Below are positions 1-8,012 of a stretch of DNA of 25,760 bases, piece by piece. The notes beneath the pieces were generated by a model. It worked only from the letters and a program-made list of their open reading frames with translations, searched no databases and had not been told where the DNA came from. Numbering within the stretch: the stretch's first letter is position 1; each line of letters opens with the position of its first letter. This DNA comes from JBGRQB01 sp041725875 (GTDB lineage: Bacteria; Bacteroidota; Ignavibacteria; Ignavibacteriales; Melioribacteraceae), in assembly GCA_041725875.1 (NCBI GenBank), contig JBGRQB010000044.1, positions 1 to 25,760 on the forward strand, written 5' to 3'. The position numbers and the translations under genes are program-made.

Positions 1-2565
1 ATACTTTGATAAAACCTCAGGAAGATCAAAATCAAAAATCAATTCAACTTTGTTTTCTGAAATTTTGTTTAACTGATAATTCTTTAGAACTTTTTTGTCA
101 CCCGCATATCTCCACACAGCGCATCTTTTGTCCATCTTATTTCCGAAATCATTATCTGTAGGAGCTCGCCAGAAAGCAGGGGAAAATCCTTTGTTAAATA
201 ATTCTTTTGAATTAAATATATATGACTTTAATTCACCTGTTACAACATCAAAAATGATTTCTGTTTTTGCAGTTTTTAATTTCACCGATTTATCATTTTT
301 TGTAACCTCAATTGCACCCGACACATTTTTATCTTCTGTAACAAACTTATTTTTAACCGGGAGTTTCACTTGCCCCTGAGCAATAGTGAATCCTTTTTCT
401 GCCCATAGTTCATCTTTTGTAAGTTTTGCAAAAAAGTTAATAAAATATTCTTTACCGCTTTTTAGCTTTTTTGTATCTATTGGCAATTCAACAGATTTTC
501 CTTCCTGCGGTTTAATATCAAGTAATCCTAAAGTACCATTTTTTATTTTATGACCATCTTCCAGTAACTCCCAGCTAATTTCAATTTTATTAAGATTGGT
601 AAAGAAAAATTTATTTTTGATAATAAAATTTGTCCGCCAGTAAGTTTTTATCAGATCAAACTCTATATTCTGATAAACTGCTTTTGTTTCAACAAGCTTA
701 GGTGTTGGTTTTCTGTCAGGTAAAACTATTCCGTTCAAACAAAAATTCTTGTCATTTTTTGTATCACCAAAATCTCCACCATAGCCGTAGTATTCTTCAC
801 CGTCCGATGTTCTTTTAATCAATCCCTGATCTACCCAATCCCATATATTTCCGCCCTGCAACTGAGGATGCGCTTCTATTATTTCCCAATAATCTTTCAT
901 ATTTCCAAGCGAATTACCCATTGCATGCTCATACTCGCATAAAATTAAAGGTCGCTCTCTCTTTTCAGATGCATACCATTCAAGATATCTTAATCCGGCG
1001 TACATCGGACAAACAATATCTGTATGACTATTATACCCGGCGCGTTCATAGTGAATTGGTCTGGAAGGATCGCGTTCTCTAATCCATTGACTTGCAGCTT
1101 CGAAGTTGGTTCCGAAACCGGCTTCATTTCCCAATGACCAGATAATTACACAAGGGTGATTTTTATCGCGTTCAACCATTCTTTTTATTCTGTCAACATG
1201 AGCTTTTTTCCATTCCGGTTTATTAGCCAAAGTTTTATCAGGATCATAATACATCCCGTGCGATTCAATATTTGCTTCGTCAATTACATAAAGCCCATAT
1301 TTATCGCACAATTCATAAAACTCCGGATCATTGGGGTAATGTGATGTTCTGACTGTATTGATATTATTTTGTTTCATCAAAACAATATCCTCAATCATTG
1401 ATTTACGGGAAACATAATGTCCTGTTACCGGATGATGATCGTGACGATTAACCCCTTTTATTAAAATCGGTTTACCATTTACAAGCAGTTGTCCGTTTAC
1501 TATTTTACTCTCTCTGAATCCTGTTTTGCAACTAAGAATCTCAATTGTTTTATCTTCTTTATTTTTAAGCTCTATAACAGCAGTATATAAATTTGGGTTT
1601 TCAGCCGACCATTTTTTCGGATTCTTTATTATGGCTTTCATTCTGATAATGGTTTCGGCTCCCGGAGCAATATATCTGCTGCTTCCGGTAATTCTCTTTA
1701 CAGCCAGTTTTTCATTAAATAAACTTACCGTAACTTCAGGATCCCAAAATTCATTCTGACTATTATTCTTTACCCTTGCAACTATTTCAAGCTCAGCATC
1801 TCGATAATTTTCATCCAGTTCCGGAATAATTTCAAAATCTCTGATATGCACTTTAGATCTGGAATAAAGGTAGACATTTCTGAAAATACCGCTCATTCGC
1901 CAGTAATCCTGACATTCCAGATAAGAACCGTCAGACCATCGGTATACTTCCACAGCCAGTTTGTTCTTACCATCTTTAAGATATGGAGTAATATTAAATT
2001 CAGCCGGAGTTCTGCTTCCCTGAGAGTATCCCACTTTTTTTCCGTTTACCCATATATAAAAAGCAGATTCTACACCATCAAAATGAATGTATGTTTCTCT
2101 ATCCGCCCAATCTTTATTAACTGAAAAATATCTTATATAAGATCCGACAGGATTATAATGTTTCTGAATAAAAGGAGGGTTTTTCTCAAACGCATAAGAG
2201 TGATTTAAATATATTGGAGTTCCGTAACCTTCTGTCTGCCAGTTACGCGGAACAGTTATTTCTTTCCATTCCGAATCGTTAAATTCGAGATTATAAAAAT
2301 CGTGAGGACGCACAGCAGGTGTTTCAGCCCAGTTGAATTTCCATTTACCGTTTAATGTGTAATAATATGATGATGAATATCTGTCGCCCTTCTTTGCTTT
2401 TTCAATTGAAACATAGGGCATAAGTGTTGAATGAGGGGCTTCTTTATTAATACCAATAACTTCAGGATTTTCCCAATCATTACTTATTTTTTCCTGAGAA
2501 TGCAAAATCAGAAAAAATACAAAAGTGAAAAAGACCCAAAATCGAATACTTCTTCTAAATATCAT
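1..2565 (-). CDS. lacZ: Secreted GH2 beta-galactosidase (LacZ-type), partial
   Basis: Hydrolyses terminal beta-galactosides. The reading frame is open from the ATG at 2565 to the left edge, giving 855 residues; LacZ proteins are usually about 1020-1100, so roughly the last 200 residues lie outside. The start follows AGAGGTG (about 2572-2578). Residues 1-24 form a hydrophobic signal peptide (IRFWVFFTFVFFLILHSQ), so it should act in the periplasm or at the surface, unlike cytoplasmic E. coli LacZ. The N-terminal sugar-binding domain includes VPRNWQTEGYGTPIY. The TIM barrel holds the acid/base Glu481 in SLGNEAGFG, the nucleophile Glu544 in CEYEHAMGNS, and GGNIWDWVDQ. WRAPTDNDFGN at about 799 marks the start of the C-terminal beta-sandwich domain. 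Family identity is firm; the natural substrate (lactose or a plant or host galactoside) cannot be told. No transporter or SusCD pair is beside it. Confidence 0.95.
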   Translation of the reverse strand, partial: MIFRRSIRFWVFFTFVFFLILHSQEKISNDWENPEVIGINKEAPHSTLMPYVSIEKAKKGDRYSSSYYYTLNGKWKFNWAETPAVRPHDFYNLEFNDSEWKEITVPRNWQTEGYGTPIYLNHSYAFEKNPPFIQKHYNPVGSYIRYFSVNKDWADRETYIHFDGVESAFYIWVNGKKVGYSQGSRTPAEFNITPYLKDGKNKLAVEVYRWSDGSYLECQDYWRMSGIFRNVYLYSRSKVHIRDFEIIPELDENYRDAELEIVARVKNNSQNEFWDPEVTVSLFNEKLAVKRITGSSRYIAPGAETIIRMKAIIKNPKKWSAENPNLYTAVIELKNKEDKTIEILSCKTGFRESKIVNGQLLVNGKPILIKGVNRHDHHPVTGHYVSRKSMIEDIVLMKQNNINTVRTSHYPNDPEFYELCDKYGLYVIDEANIESHGMYYDPDKTLANKPEWKKAHVDRIKRMVERDKNHPCVIIWSLGNEAGFGTNFEAASQWIRERDPSRPIHYERAGYNSHTDIVCPMYAGLRYLEWYASEKRERPLILCEYEHAMGNSLGNMKDYWEIIEAHPQLQGGNIWDWVDQGLIKRTSDGEEYYGYGGDFGDTKNDKNFCLNGIVLPDRKPTPKLVETKAVYQNIEFDLIKTYWRTNFIIKNKFFFTNLNKIEISWELLEDGHKIKNGTLGLLDIKPQEGKSVELPIDTKKLKSGKEYFINFFAKLTKDELWAEKGFTIAQGQVKLPVKNKFVTEDKNVSGAIEVTKNDKSVKLKTAKTEIIFDVVTGELKSYIFNSKELFNKGFSPAFWRAPTDNDFGNKMDKRCAVWRYAGDKKVLKNYQLNKISENKVELIFDFDLPEVLSKY

Positions 2566-2703
2566 ATCTGACACCTCTATTATTAAATTATAATTTCATT
2601 CTTTCCCAACAGCTTTATGATAACGCTAACAAATTTCTCAATCAATTATACAACTTTCTTTAAATTGCAACATTTAGCATTAAATTACAAATTATTTTAT
2701 TTT

Positions 2704-2732
2704 TTTTATAAACTAAAGGTTAGTTTATAAAA
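2704..2732. promoter_or_regulatory. 13-bp inverted repeat, possible operator
   Basis: Arms 2704-2716 and 2720-2732 are exact reverse complements (core AAACTAA/TTAGTTT) around a 3-base AGG centre. The symmetry suits a dimeric repressor site. There is no following T-run on either strand and the arms lack G/C, so a terminator is unlikely. It lies about 140 bases from the lacZ start and about 120 from the speDE start, so either gene could be the target. Confidence 0.4.
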
Positions 2733-2787
2733 TTTTTACATAATTCTAAAAGCTTCTTTACCTCCCAAAACTAAGAAATAAGGTTTC

Positions 2788-2816
2788 TTGAATACCTGTA
2801 TTTAAAACTTTAACAT
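2788..2816 (+). promoter_or_regulatory. Candidate sigma70-like promoter for speDE
   Basis: TTGAAT (2788-2793) and TAACAT (2811-2816) are separated by 17 bases, giving a leader of about 30 bases. An alternative Bacteroidota-type -7 octamer TATTTTTG sits at 2832-2839; if that is used, the leader would be very short and translation would more likely begin at the ATG at 2864 or 2870. Confidence 0.35.
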
Positions 2817-2854
2817 TTGGCGACTAAAAGTTATTTTTGCATATTCAATAATTA

Positions 2855-4150
2855 ATGACAGAGATGAAAATGGCAGCTTTAGGCAGACACATACTGGTGG
2901 AATTTATTGGTTGTAACTCAGAAATTATGAACGATGCTTCTATTATTGAAAAAGCTATGGTTGATGCTGCATCAAATGCAGGCGCAACTGTAATTAATTC
3001 AACTTTCCATCATTTTTCTCCATTCGGAGTTTCAGGTGTTGTGGTAATTCAGGAGAGTCATCTTGCAATTCACACCTGGCCTGAATATCAATATGCAGCA
3101 GTTGATTTATTCACTTGCGGCGATTCTGTAGATCCCTGGATTTCTTTTGATCATCTTAAAGAGGTTTTTCAGGCAAAAAATTATTCTGCAATAGAAATGA
3201 AACGTGGTGCAATCAATCTGCTTGAAAGAGTTGATTTTGATATTAAGAGCATTCGTGAAGAAGCAAAAAAACATGTTAATCCTGAAAAATATACGCGCAA
3301 CGTATGGTTTACTGATAAAGATGATAATCAGGCTCTTTCGCTCAGATATACAGGTGAGTTGCTTTACGATAAAACTTCCGATTTTCAGCGCACACGTGTA
3401 ATTGACACTTATGCTTATGGAAAATGTTTGACCATTGATAATATGGTAATGTGTACGGAAAAAGATGAATATCATTATCACGAAATGATTGCGCATCCGG
3501 CAATGTTATCACACGGCAATATTAAAAATGTACTTGTTATTGGCGGCGGTGACGGCGGAACTGTTCGCGAAGTTTTAAAACACAACCAGATTGAAAATGT
3601 GGTTATGGTTGAGATTGATAAAAATGTAGTTGAAGCTTCAAAACTTCATTTACCTACACTTTCACAAAGTTTCGATCATCCAAAACTGGATCTTAAAATT
3701 GAGGACGGAATTAAGTTTGTGGCAGAAGCCAAACCTGAATCATACGATTTAATTATTGTTGACGGCTCAGATCCTGTGGGGCCGGCAAAAGGTTTGTTCA
3801 CCGAAGAATTTTACACAAATTGTAAAAAAGCTTTAACTGCAGATGGAATTTTGATTTCGCAGGGCGAATCTCCAAACTTTAACAAAGAAGTATTTTCCGA
3901 ACTGTATAAATGTCTGAAAGATGTATTTGGAACAGAAAAAGTTAAAACTCTTCTCTTTAACATTTCAACTTATCCTTCCGGAATATGGAGTTTTCAGATT
4001 GCAACAAAAGGGGATGTTGATACAACAATTCCTAAAAAAGAACTTGCAGAAGAATTTTGCAAAAACAATCTTTTACATTTTTATAATCCTGAATTACACA
4101 CAGCTTCGTTTGCATTACCAAACTATATTAAAAGGCTGTTAGATGAATAA
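2855..4150 (+). CDS. speDE: AdoMet decarboxylase / spermidine synthase fusion (SpeD-SpeE)
   Basis: One polypeptide of 431 residues carries both steps of spermidine synthesis. Residues 6-118 are a bacterial class 1B S-adenosylmethionine decarboxylase: the self-cleavage site is Glu67-Ser68 in ESHLAIHTWPEY, where Ser68 becomes the pyruvoyl group, with His73 and Cys88 as the expected processing and catalytic residues. A linker of about 30 residues leads to a spermidine synthase (about 150-431) with the nucleotide-binding GGGDGG at 230-235 and DGSDPVGPA with the probable catalytic Asp303. After self-processing the pyruvoyl chain would stay attached to SpeE, so decarboxylated AdoMet is made beside the enzyme that consumes it. 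No clear ribosome site precedes the ATG at 2855; ATGs at 2864 and 2870 are alternatives, and homology begins at MAALGRH (2870). It overlaps the next gene by 8 bases. Such fusions are known in other bacteria. Confidence 0.93.
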   Translation: MTEMKMAALGRHILVEFIGCNSEIMNDASIIEKAMVDAASNAGATVINSTFHHFSPFGVSGVVVIQESHLAIHTWPEYQYAAVDLFTCGDSVDPWISFDHLKEVFQAKNYSAIEMKRGAINLLERVDFDIKSIREEAKKHVNPEKYTRNVWFTDKDDNQALSLRYTGELLYDKTSDFQRTRVIDTYAYGKCLTIDNMVMCTEKDEYHYHEMIAHPAMLSHGNIKNVLVIGGGDGGTVREVLKHNQIENVVMVEIDKNVVEASKLHLPTLSQSFDHPKLDLKIEDGIKFVAEAKPESYDLIIVDGSDPVGPAKGLFTEEFYTNCKKALTADGILISQGESPNFNKEVFSELYKCLKDVFGTEKVKTLLFNISTYPSGIWSFQIATKGDVDTTIPKKELAEEFCKNNLLHFYNPELHTASFALPNYIKRLLDE

Positions 4151-5174
4151 ATCTGATTTTAATCCTAATGATATCGGAGTTCCAAACGGAAATTATTTTG
4201 GATTTCCATATTCACCGGATGAATCAAAAGTTTTAATTTTACCTGTACCCTGGGATGTTACAACATCCTATGGTGCAGGAACTTCAAACGGACCAAAAGC
4301 AATTCTAGATGCTTCGGTTCAGCTCGATTTTTACGATTTTGATGTTGAAAATGCCTGGAAGATTGGTCACGGAACACTCCCGTTTCCCAAAGAAATTTTT
4401 GCGCTAAACTCTGAATTGCGTCCTACAGCAGAAAAAATAATCGACCATCTTGAGCAGGGAAACTCACCCGAAACTCCTAAAATTAAAGAACTGCTCAACA
4501 AAATTAATCAGGCATCTGAAAAGTTAAACGCTTATGTTTTTGAGCAGTCAAACAAATATTTAACTCAAAATAAGCTGATTGCCCTTGTCGGAGGAGATCA
4601 CAGCACTCCGCTCGGATTGATAAATGCAGTTTGTGAAAAATATGATGAAATCGGAATTCTTCACATAGATGCTCACGCAGATCTGCGTAACGCTTACGAA
4701 GGTTTTGAGTTTTCACACGCATCAATAATGTTTAACGCATTAAAAAATAAAAGTGTTTCCCGACTTGTACAGGTTGGCATTCGCGATGTTTGTGACGAAG
4801 AAGTTTCCCTGACCAAAACAGATTCGCGAATAGTTTTATTTGATGATAATCAGCTGAAAGAAAATCAGTTTAACGGAATTTCCTGGAAAGAACAGTGCGA
4901 TCAGATTATTTCCAACTTACCGGAAAATGTTTATCTGAGCTTTGATATAGACGGCCTGAATCCTTCTTATTGCCCAAATACCGGCACTCCGGTTCCGGGC
5001 GGACTCGATTTCGATCAGGCTCTTTATCTGATAAAACAACTTGTTAATCACAATAAAAAAATTGTCAGCTTCGATCTTAATGAAGTCTCTCCGGGTAATG
5101 ATGAATGGGATGCAAATGTAGGGGCACGACTCCTATACAAAATTTCCAATCTGATGTATAAATCGCACCAATAA
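4143..5174 (+). CDS. Agmatinase-family ureohydrolase
   Basis: A manganese ureohydrolase of 343 residues, longer than typical agmatinases (about 305). All six metal ligands are visible: His153 in GGDHS, Asp176, His178 and Asp180 in DAHAD, and Asp268 and Asp270 in SFDIDGLNP. The likely reaction is agmatine to putrescine plus urea, inferred from the 8-base overlap with the spermidine-forming fusion gene, which would use the putrescine. Arginase, guanidinobutyrase or another guanidine hydrolase activity cannot be excluded from sequence alone: the loop after the third ligand reads SHASIM and differs from the classical agmatinase version. No arginine decarboxylase is in the window, so agmatine would have to come from a gene elsewhere or from uptake. 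A terminator follows directly. Confidence 0.85.
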   Translation: MNKSDFNPNDIGVPNGNYFGFPYSPDESKVLILPVPWDVTTSYGAGTSNGPKAILDASVQLDFYDFDVENAWKIGHGTLPFPKEIFALNSELRPTAEKIIDHLEQGNSPETPKIKELLNKINQASEKLNAYVFEQSNKYLTQNKLIALVGGDHSTPLGLINAVCEKYDEIGILHIDAHADLRNAYEGFEFSHASIMFNALKNKSVSRLVQVGIRDVCDEEVSLTKTDSRIVLFDDNQLKENQFNGISWKEQCDQIISNLPENVYLSFDIDGLNPSYCPNTGTPVPGGLDFDQALYLIKQLVNHNKKIVSFDLNEVSPGNDEWDANVGARLLYKISNLMYKSHQ

Positions 5175-5180
5175 GTTTGT

Positions 5181-5209
5181 AAAGCTGAGTAAAAATCATT
5201 CGGCTTTTT
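5181..5209 (+). terminator. Rho-independent terminator after the polyamine operon
   Basis: AAAGCTGA (5181-5188) pairs with TCGGCTTT (5200-5207) with one G-U pair and an 11-base loop, followed by more T. It lies 6 bases past the ureohydrolase stop. Confidence 0.7.
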
Positions 5210-5264
5210 ATTTACCCCGATTCTGTTTAACTTTCCCCTTAGTAAAATTTATTATAAAAAACTT

Positions 5265-5813
5265 ATGCTCACTAATCCGAATAGAGAAAAATTTAAATTT
5301 TGCCCGTCCTGCGGTTCCTCTTCGTTATCTCCAAATGATTGTAAATCTTTTGTGTGCAGTAAATGTAAATTTCTCTTCTACATAAATACTGCGGCTGCAA
5401 CAGCAGGATTAATTTTTGATAATGACAACCGATTACTTATTACAGTCAGAAAAAATGATCCGGCAAAAGGAAGCTACGATCTTCCCGGCGGATTTGCCGA
5501 TCCTTCGGAAAACATTGAAGAAACATTAACACGAGAAATAAAAGAAGAATTGAATTTGGATATTTTTGATATCAAATATTTTGATTCGGAATCTAATGAT
5601 TATTTATATAAAGATGTAAATTACACAACACTTGATATGGTTTTTACCTGCAAAGTAAAAAGCTTCGAGCATATAAAAGCAAATGATGATGTGGAAGATT
5701 TTTTATTTCTGAATATAAATGAACTGAGTGAAAATGATTTCGGATTAAAATCAATCAAAAATGTTATAAAGCAATTGAAACAAAAAATTACAAACAAACA
5801 GCTGATTTTATGA
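5265..5813 (+). CDS. Zinc-ribbon Nudix hydrolase
   Basis: A 182-residue pyrophosphohydrolase of unknown substrate. The N-terminus is a zinc ribbon with CPSC (Cys13, Cys16) and CSKC (Cys31, Cys34). The Nudix box runs from Gly76 (GFADPSE, then REIKEELNL) and carries the metal-binding glutamates; the usual glycine near its end is Asn97. The overall form resembles the NADH-pyrophosphatase-like or NUDT14-like zinc-ribbon Nudix proteins common in Bacteroidota, but without the NudC SQPWPFPxS signature. It overlaps the sugar kinase gene by 4 bases (ATGA) and so heads a four-gene operon. A link to wall-sugar recycling, for example sanitising a nucleotide sugar, is only a guess from context. Confidence 0.85.
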   Translation: MLTNPNREKFKFCPSCGSSSLSPNDCKSFVCSKCKFLFYINTAAATAGLIFDNDNRLLITVRKNDPAKGSYDLPGGFADPSENIEETLTREIKEELNLDIFDIKYFDSESNDYLYKDVNYTTLDMVFTCKVKSFEHIKANDDVEDFLFLNINELSENDFGLKSIKNVIKQLKQKITNKQLIL

Positions 5814-6736
5814 AATATTATATTGGAATTGATGGCGGCGGCACAAAAACAAACTGCATCTTAACAGATGAAAACCTGAACGTTCTTGCTGAACATACTA
5901 ATGGCAGCGGTGCTTTTCTTATTCACGGAACAGATGAAGTTGTGGAAAAATTTCATAACAGTATTTCCGAGTGTATCACTACTGCTAAAATAAATCATAA
6001 AAATATTTCAGCAATTGTTATTGGTTGCGCAGGTGCAGGAACACCTGAAAACGCTGAAAAATTACGCACTGCATTTTTGAAATACTCATTGTCGCAGGGA
6101 ATTAATTATTCCAACATAAATGTTACAGGCGATGCCGTAATTGCACTCGAAGGTGCTTTTAGCGGAAAGCCGGGTGCAATTTTAATTGCCGGAACCGGTT
6201 CTGTTTTGTTTGGCAAAGATAATGACAATCAGATTCACAGAATCGGCGGAGCCGGAAGAATAATAGGAGATGAAGGAAGCGGATTTATTATTGGTCAGAA
6301 AGCACTTAATGCTGTCTTCCGCTATTTTGACGGACGCGGACAAGAAACTTCTCTTACAGATATTTTAAATACCGAATTAGATATAAATAACATAGAAACC
6401 TTTATAGATAAAATTTATAACGTAAATGTTTGTCCTTCAAAAATTGCTCCTTTTGTTATAAAAGCAGCTGAAAATGATGATCAAGTTTCAATTCATATAC
6501 TTGAAGAACAAGCACTTGAACTTGCCAAACATGTTCAGGTTATGCAAAAAAAGATTACCGGAAAACTTTATCTCTCTTTTATGGGAGGATTATTAAGCAA
6601 TAACTATTACAGAAATCTTGTAAAAAAACTTGTAAACATTCTTGCTCCCGGAACCGAAGTAAAAGAGCCGGAAAACTCACCTGTAACCGGCGCAGTAATT
6701 TTGGCAAAAAACTTTAGCAAAACTTATGACAAATAA
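5810..6736 (+). CDS. BadF/BadG-family sugar kinase (GlcNAc/MurNAc kinase-like)
   Basis: An ASKHA-fold ATP-dependent kinase of 308 residues. The phosphate-1 loop is IGIDGGGTKTN (Asp8), the likely catalytic base is Asp108 in VTGDAV, the phosphate-2 loop is AGTGS (127-131), and IGGAGRIIGDEGSGF (145-159) is the family glycine-rich segment. Members phosphorylate N-acetylglucosamine, and clostridial and Tannerella MurK also phosphorylate N-acetylmuramic acid. The ATGA overlap with the Nudix gene and the 11-base overlap with an AmpG-like permease argue for co-translation and for phosphorylation of an imported wall sugar. Which of GlcNAc, MurNAc or glucosamine is used cannot be read from sequence. 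No MurQ etherase or NagA is nearby. Confidence 0.83.
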   Translation: MKYYIGIDGGGTKTNCILTDENLNVLAEHTNGSGAFLIHGTDEVVEKFHNSISECITTAKINHKNISAIVIGCAGAGTPENAEKLRTAFLKYSLSQGINYSNINVTGDAVIALEGAFSGKPGAILIAGTGSVLFGKDNDNQIHRIGGAGRIIGDEGSGFIIGQKALNAVFRYFDGRGQETSLTDILNTELDINNIETFIDKIYNVNVCPSKIAPFVIKAAENDDQVSIHILEEQALELAKHVQVMQKKITGKLYLSFMGGLLSNNYYRNLVKKLVNILAPGTEVKEPENSPVTGAVILAKNFSKTYDK

Positions 6737-8012
6737 AAAAGTACAAAATCCCTGGTCCTGGATTCCTTCATTATATTTTACAGAAGGTTTACCCTATATA
6801 ATTGTAATGAGCGTTTCAGTAATAATGTACAAAAAACTCGGTTTATCAAACACCGATATAGCTCTTTACACCAGCTGGCTTTATCTTCCCTGGGTTATAA
6901 AACCTTTCTGGAGTCCCTTTGTTGATATAATTAAAACAAAACGTCTCTGGATAATTTTAATGCAGCTGTTAATAGGCGGCGGAATGGCCGGAGTTGCTTT
7001 TACAATTCCCGCTGATAATTTTGTGCAATATACAATGGCATTTTTCTGGTTAATTGCCTTTAGCTCTGCAACGCACGATATTGCTGCTGACGGGTTTTAT
7101 ATGATTGGATTAACAGAACATCAACAATCTTTTTTTGTGGGAATAAGAAGTACTTTTTACAGAATTGCAATGCTTGCAGGAAGTGGTTTATTTGTAATTT
7201 TTGCAGGATATCTTGAAGAAACAACCGGCTCACTTCCGGAGGCCTGGTCGTACTCAATGCTTTTACTTACTGCAATTTTTATCCTTGCAGGTTTATATCA
7301 TTATTTTGTAATTCCAAAAGTTGAATCTTTTGACAGCAAAGATTATTCAGCGCAAAATATAGCAAAAGAGTTTGCAGAAACTTTTATACTTTTCTTCAAA
7401 AAAGAAAATATTCTATTAATAATTTCTTTTATCCTTCTTTACAGACTGGGAGAATCGCAGCTTGTTAAAATTGCGAGTCCGTTCCTGCTAGATACACGTG
7501 AGGCAGGCGGTTTGGCGCTAAGCACAAAAGATGTAGGATTTATATATGGAACCGTCGGGCTGATTTCCCTTACTATCGGCGGAATTATCGGCGGAGTTTT
7601 GGCTGCAAAAGACGGGTTAAAAAAATGGCTCTGGCCAATGCTTTTTGCAATAAACCTGCCCAATCTTGTTTATGTTTATCTGGCATTTTTTACTCCTGAA
7701 TCTTATATAGTAGTAGCTAGCTGTGTTGCAATTGAACAATTTGGTTACGGTTTCGGATTTACAGCATTTATGCTTTATATAATTTATATTTCCGAAGGCA
7801 AATATAAAACAGCACACTATGCTCTTGCTACCGGCTTTATGGCTCTCGGAATGATGCTGCCCGGAATGGCAAGCGGAATTATTCAGGAATTTCTGGGATA
7901 CAAAATGTTTTTTATCTGGGTTATGATTTCAACAATTCCCGCATTTGTGATTGCCAGATTTGTTAATATTTCTCCAACATTCGGAATCAAAAAACAGGAT
8001 GAAAAATCTTAA
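6726..8012 (+). CDS. AmpG-like MFS permease
   Basis: An inner-membrane major facilitator protein of 428 residues with about 12 hydrophobic helices. The opening WIPSLYFTEGLPYIIV and the ATHDIAADGFYM segment after the fourth helix are typical of AmpG-related permeases, which in Proteobacteria carry GlcNAc-anhydroMurNAc muropeptides into the cytoplasm. Here the gene sits between a GlcNAc/MurNAc-type kinase (11-base overlap) and an exported N-acetylhexosaminidase fusion (14-base overlap). The cargo could therefore be a free amino sugar or a trimmed fragment and not an intact muropeptide. Substrate is inferred from context; the family is reasonably firm. Confidence 0.78.
   Translation: MTNKKVQNPWSWIPSLYFTEGLPYIIVMSVSVIMYKKLGLSNTDIALYTSWLYLPWVIKPFWSPFVDIIKTKRLWIILMQLLIGGGMAGVAFTIPADNFVQYTMAFFWLIAFSSATHDIAADGFYMIGLTEHQQSFFVGIRSTFYRIAMLAGSGLFVIFAGYLEETTGSLPEAWSYSMLLLTAIFILAGLYHYFVIPKVESFDSKDYSAQNIAKEFAETFILFFKKENILLIISFILLYRLGESQLVKIASPFLLDTREAGGLALSTKDVGFIYGTVGLISLTIGGIIGGVLAAKDGLKKWLWPMLFAINLPNLVYVYLAFFTPESYIVVASCVAIEQFGYGFGFTAFMLYIIYISEGKYKTAHYALATGFMALGMMLPGMASGIIQEFLGYKMFFIWVMISTIPAFVIARFVNISPTFGIKKQDEKS

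Larger units (their letters stand above)
2566..2854. other. Divergent intergenic region between lacZ and speDE
   Basis: This 289-base, very AT-rich region separates the beta-galactosidase from the polyamine operon and holds no gene. It contains a long palindrome (2704-2732), a TATAAT box on the minus strand at 2592-2587 facing lacZ but without a convincing -35, and a sigma70-like pair at 2788-2816 facing speDE. Confidence 0.6.

Noticed and set aside
95..2124. Four plus-strand reading frames of 62-94 codons
   Set aside because: They are antisense to the beta-galactosidase frame, which has all expected motifs; none shows a recognisable protein.
7951..7998. An earlier ATG for the NagZ fusion
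   Set aside because: It would add 16 residues ahead of a clean signal peptide and deepen the overlap with the permease gene.
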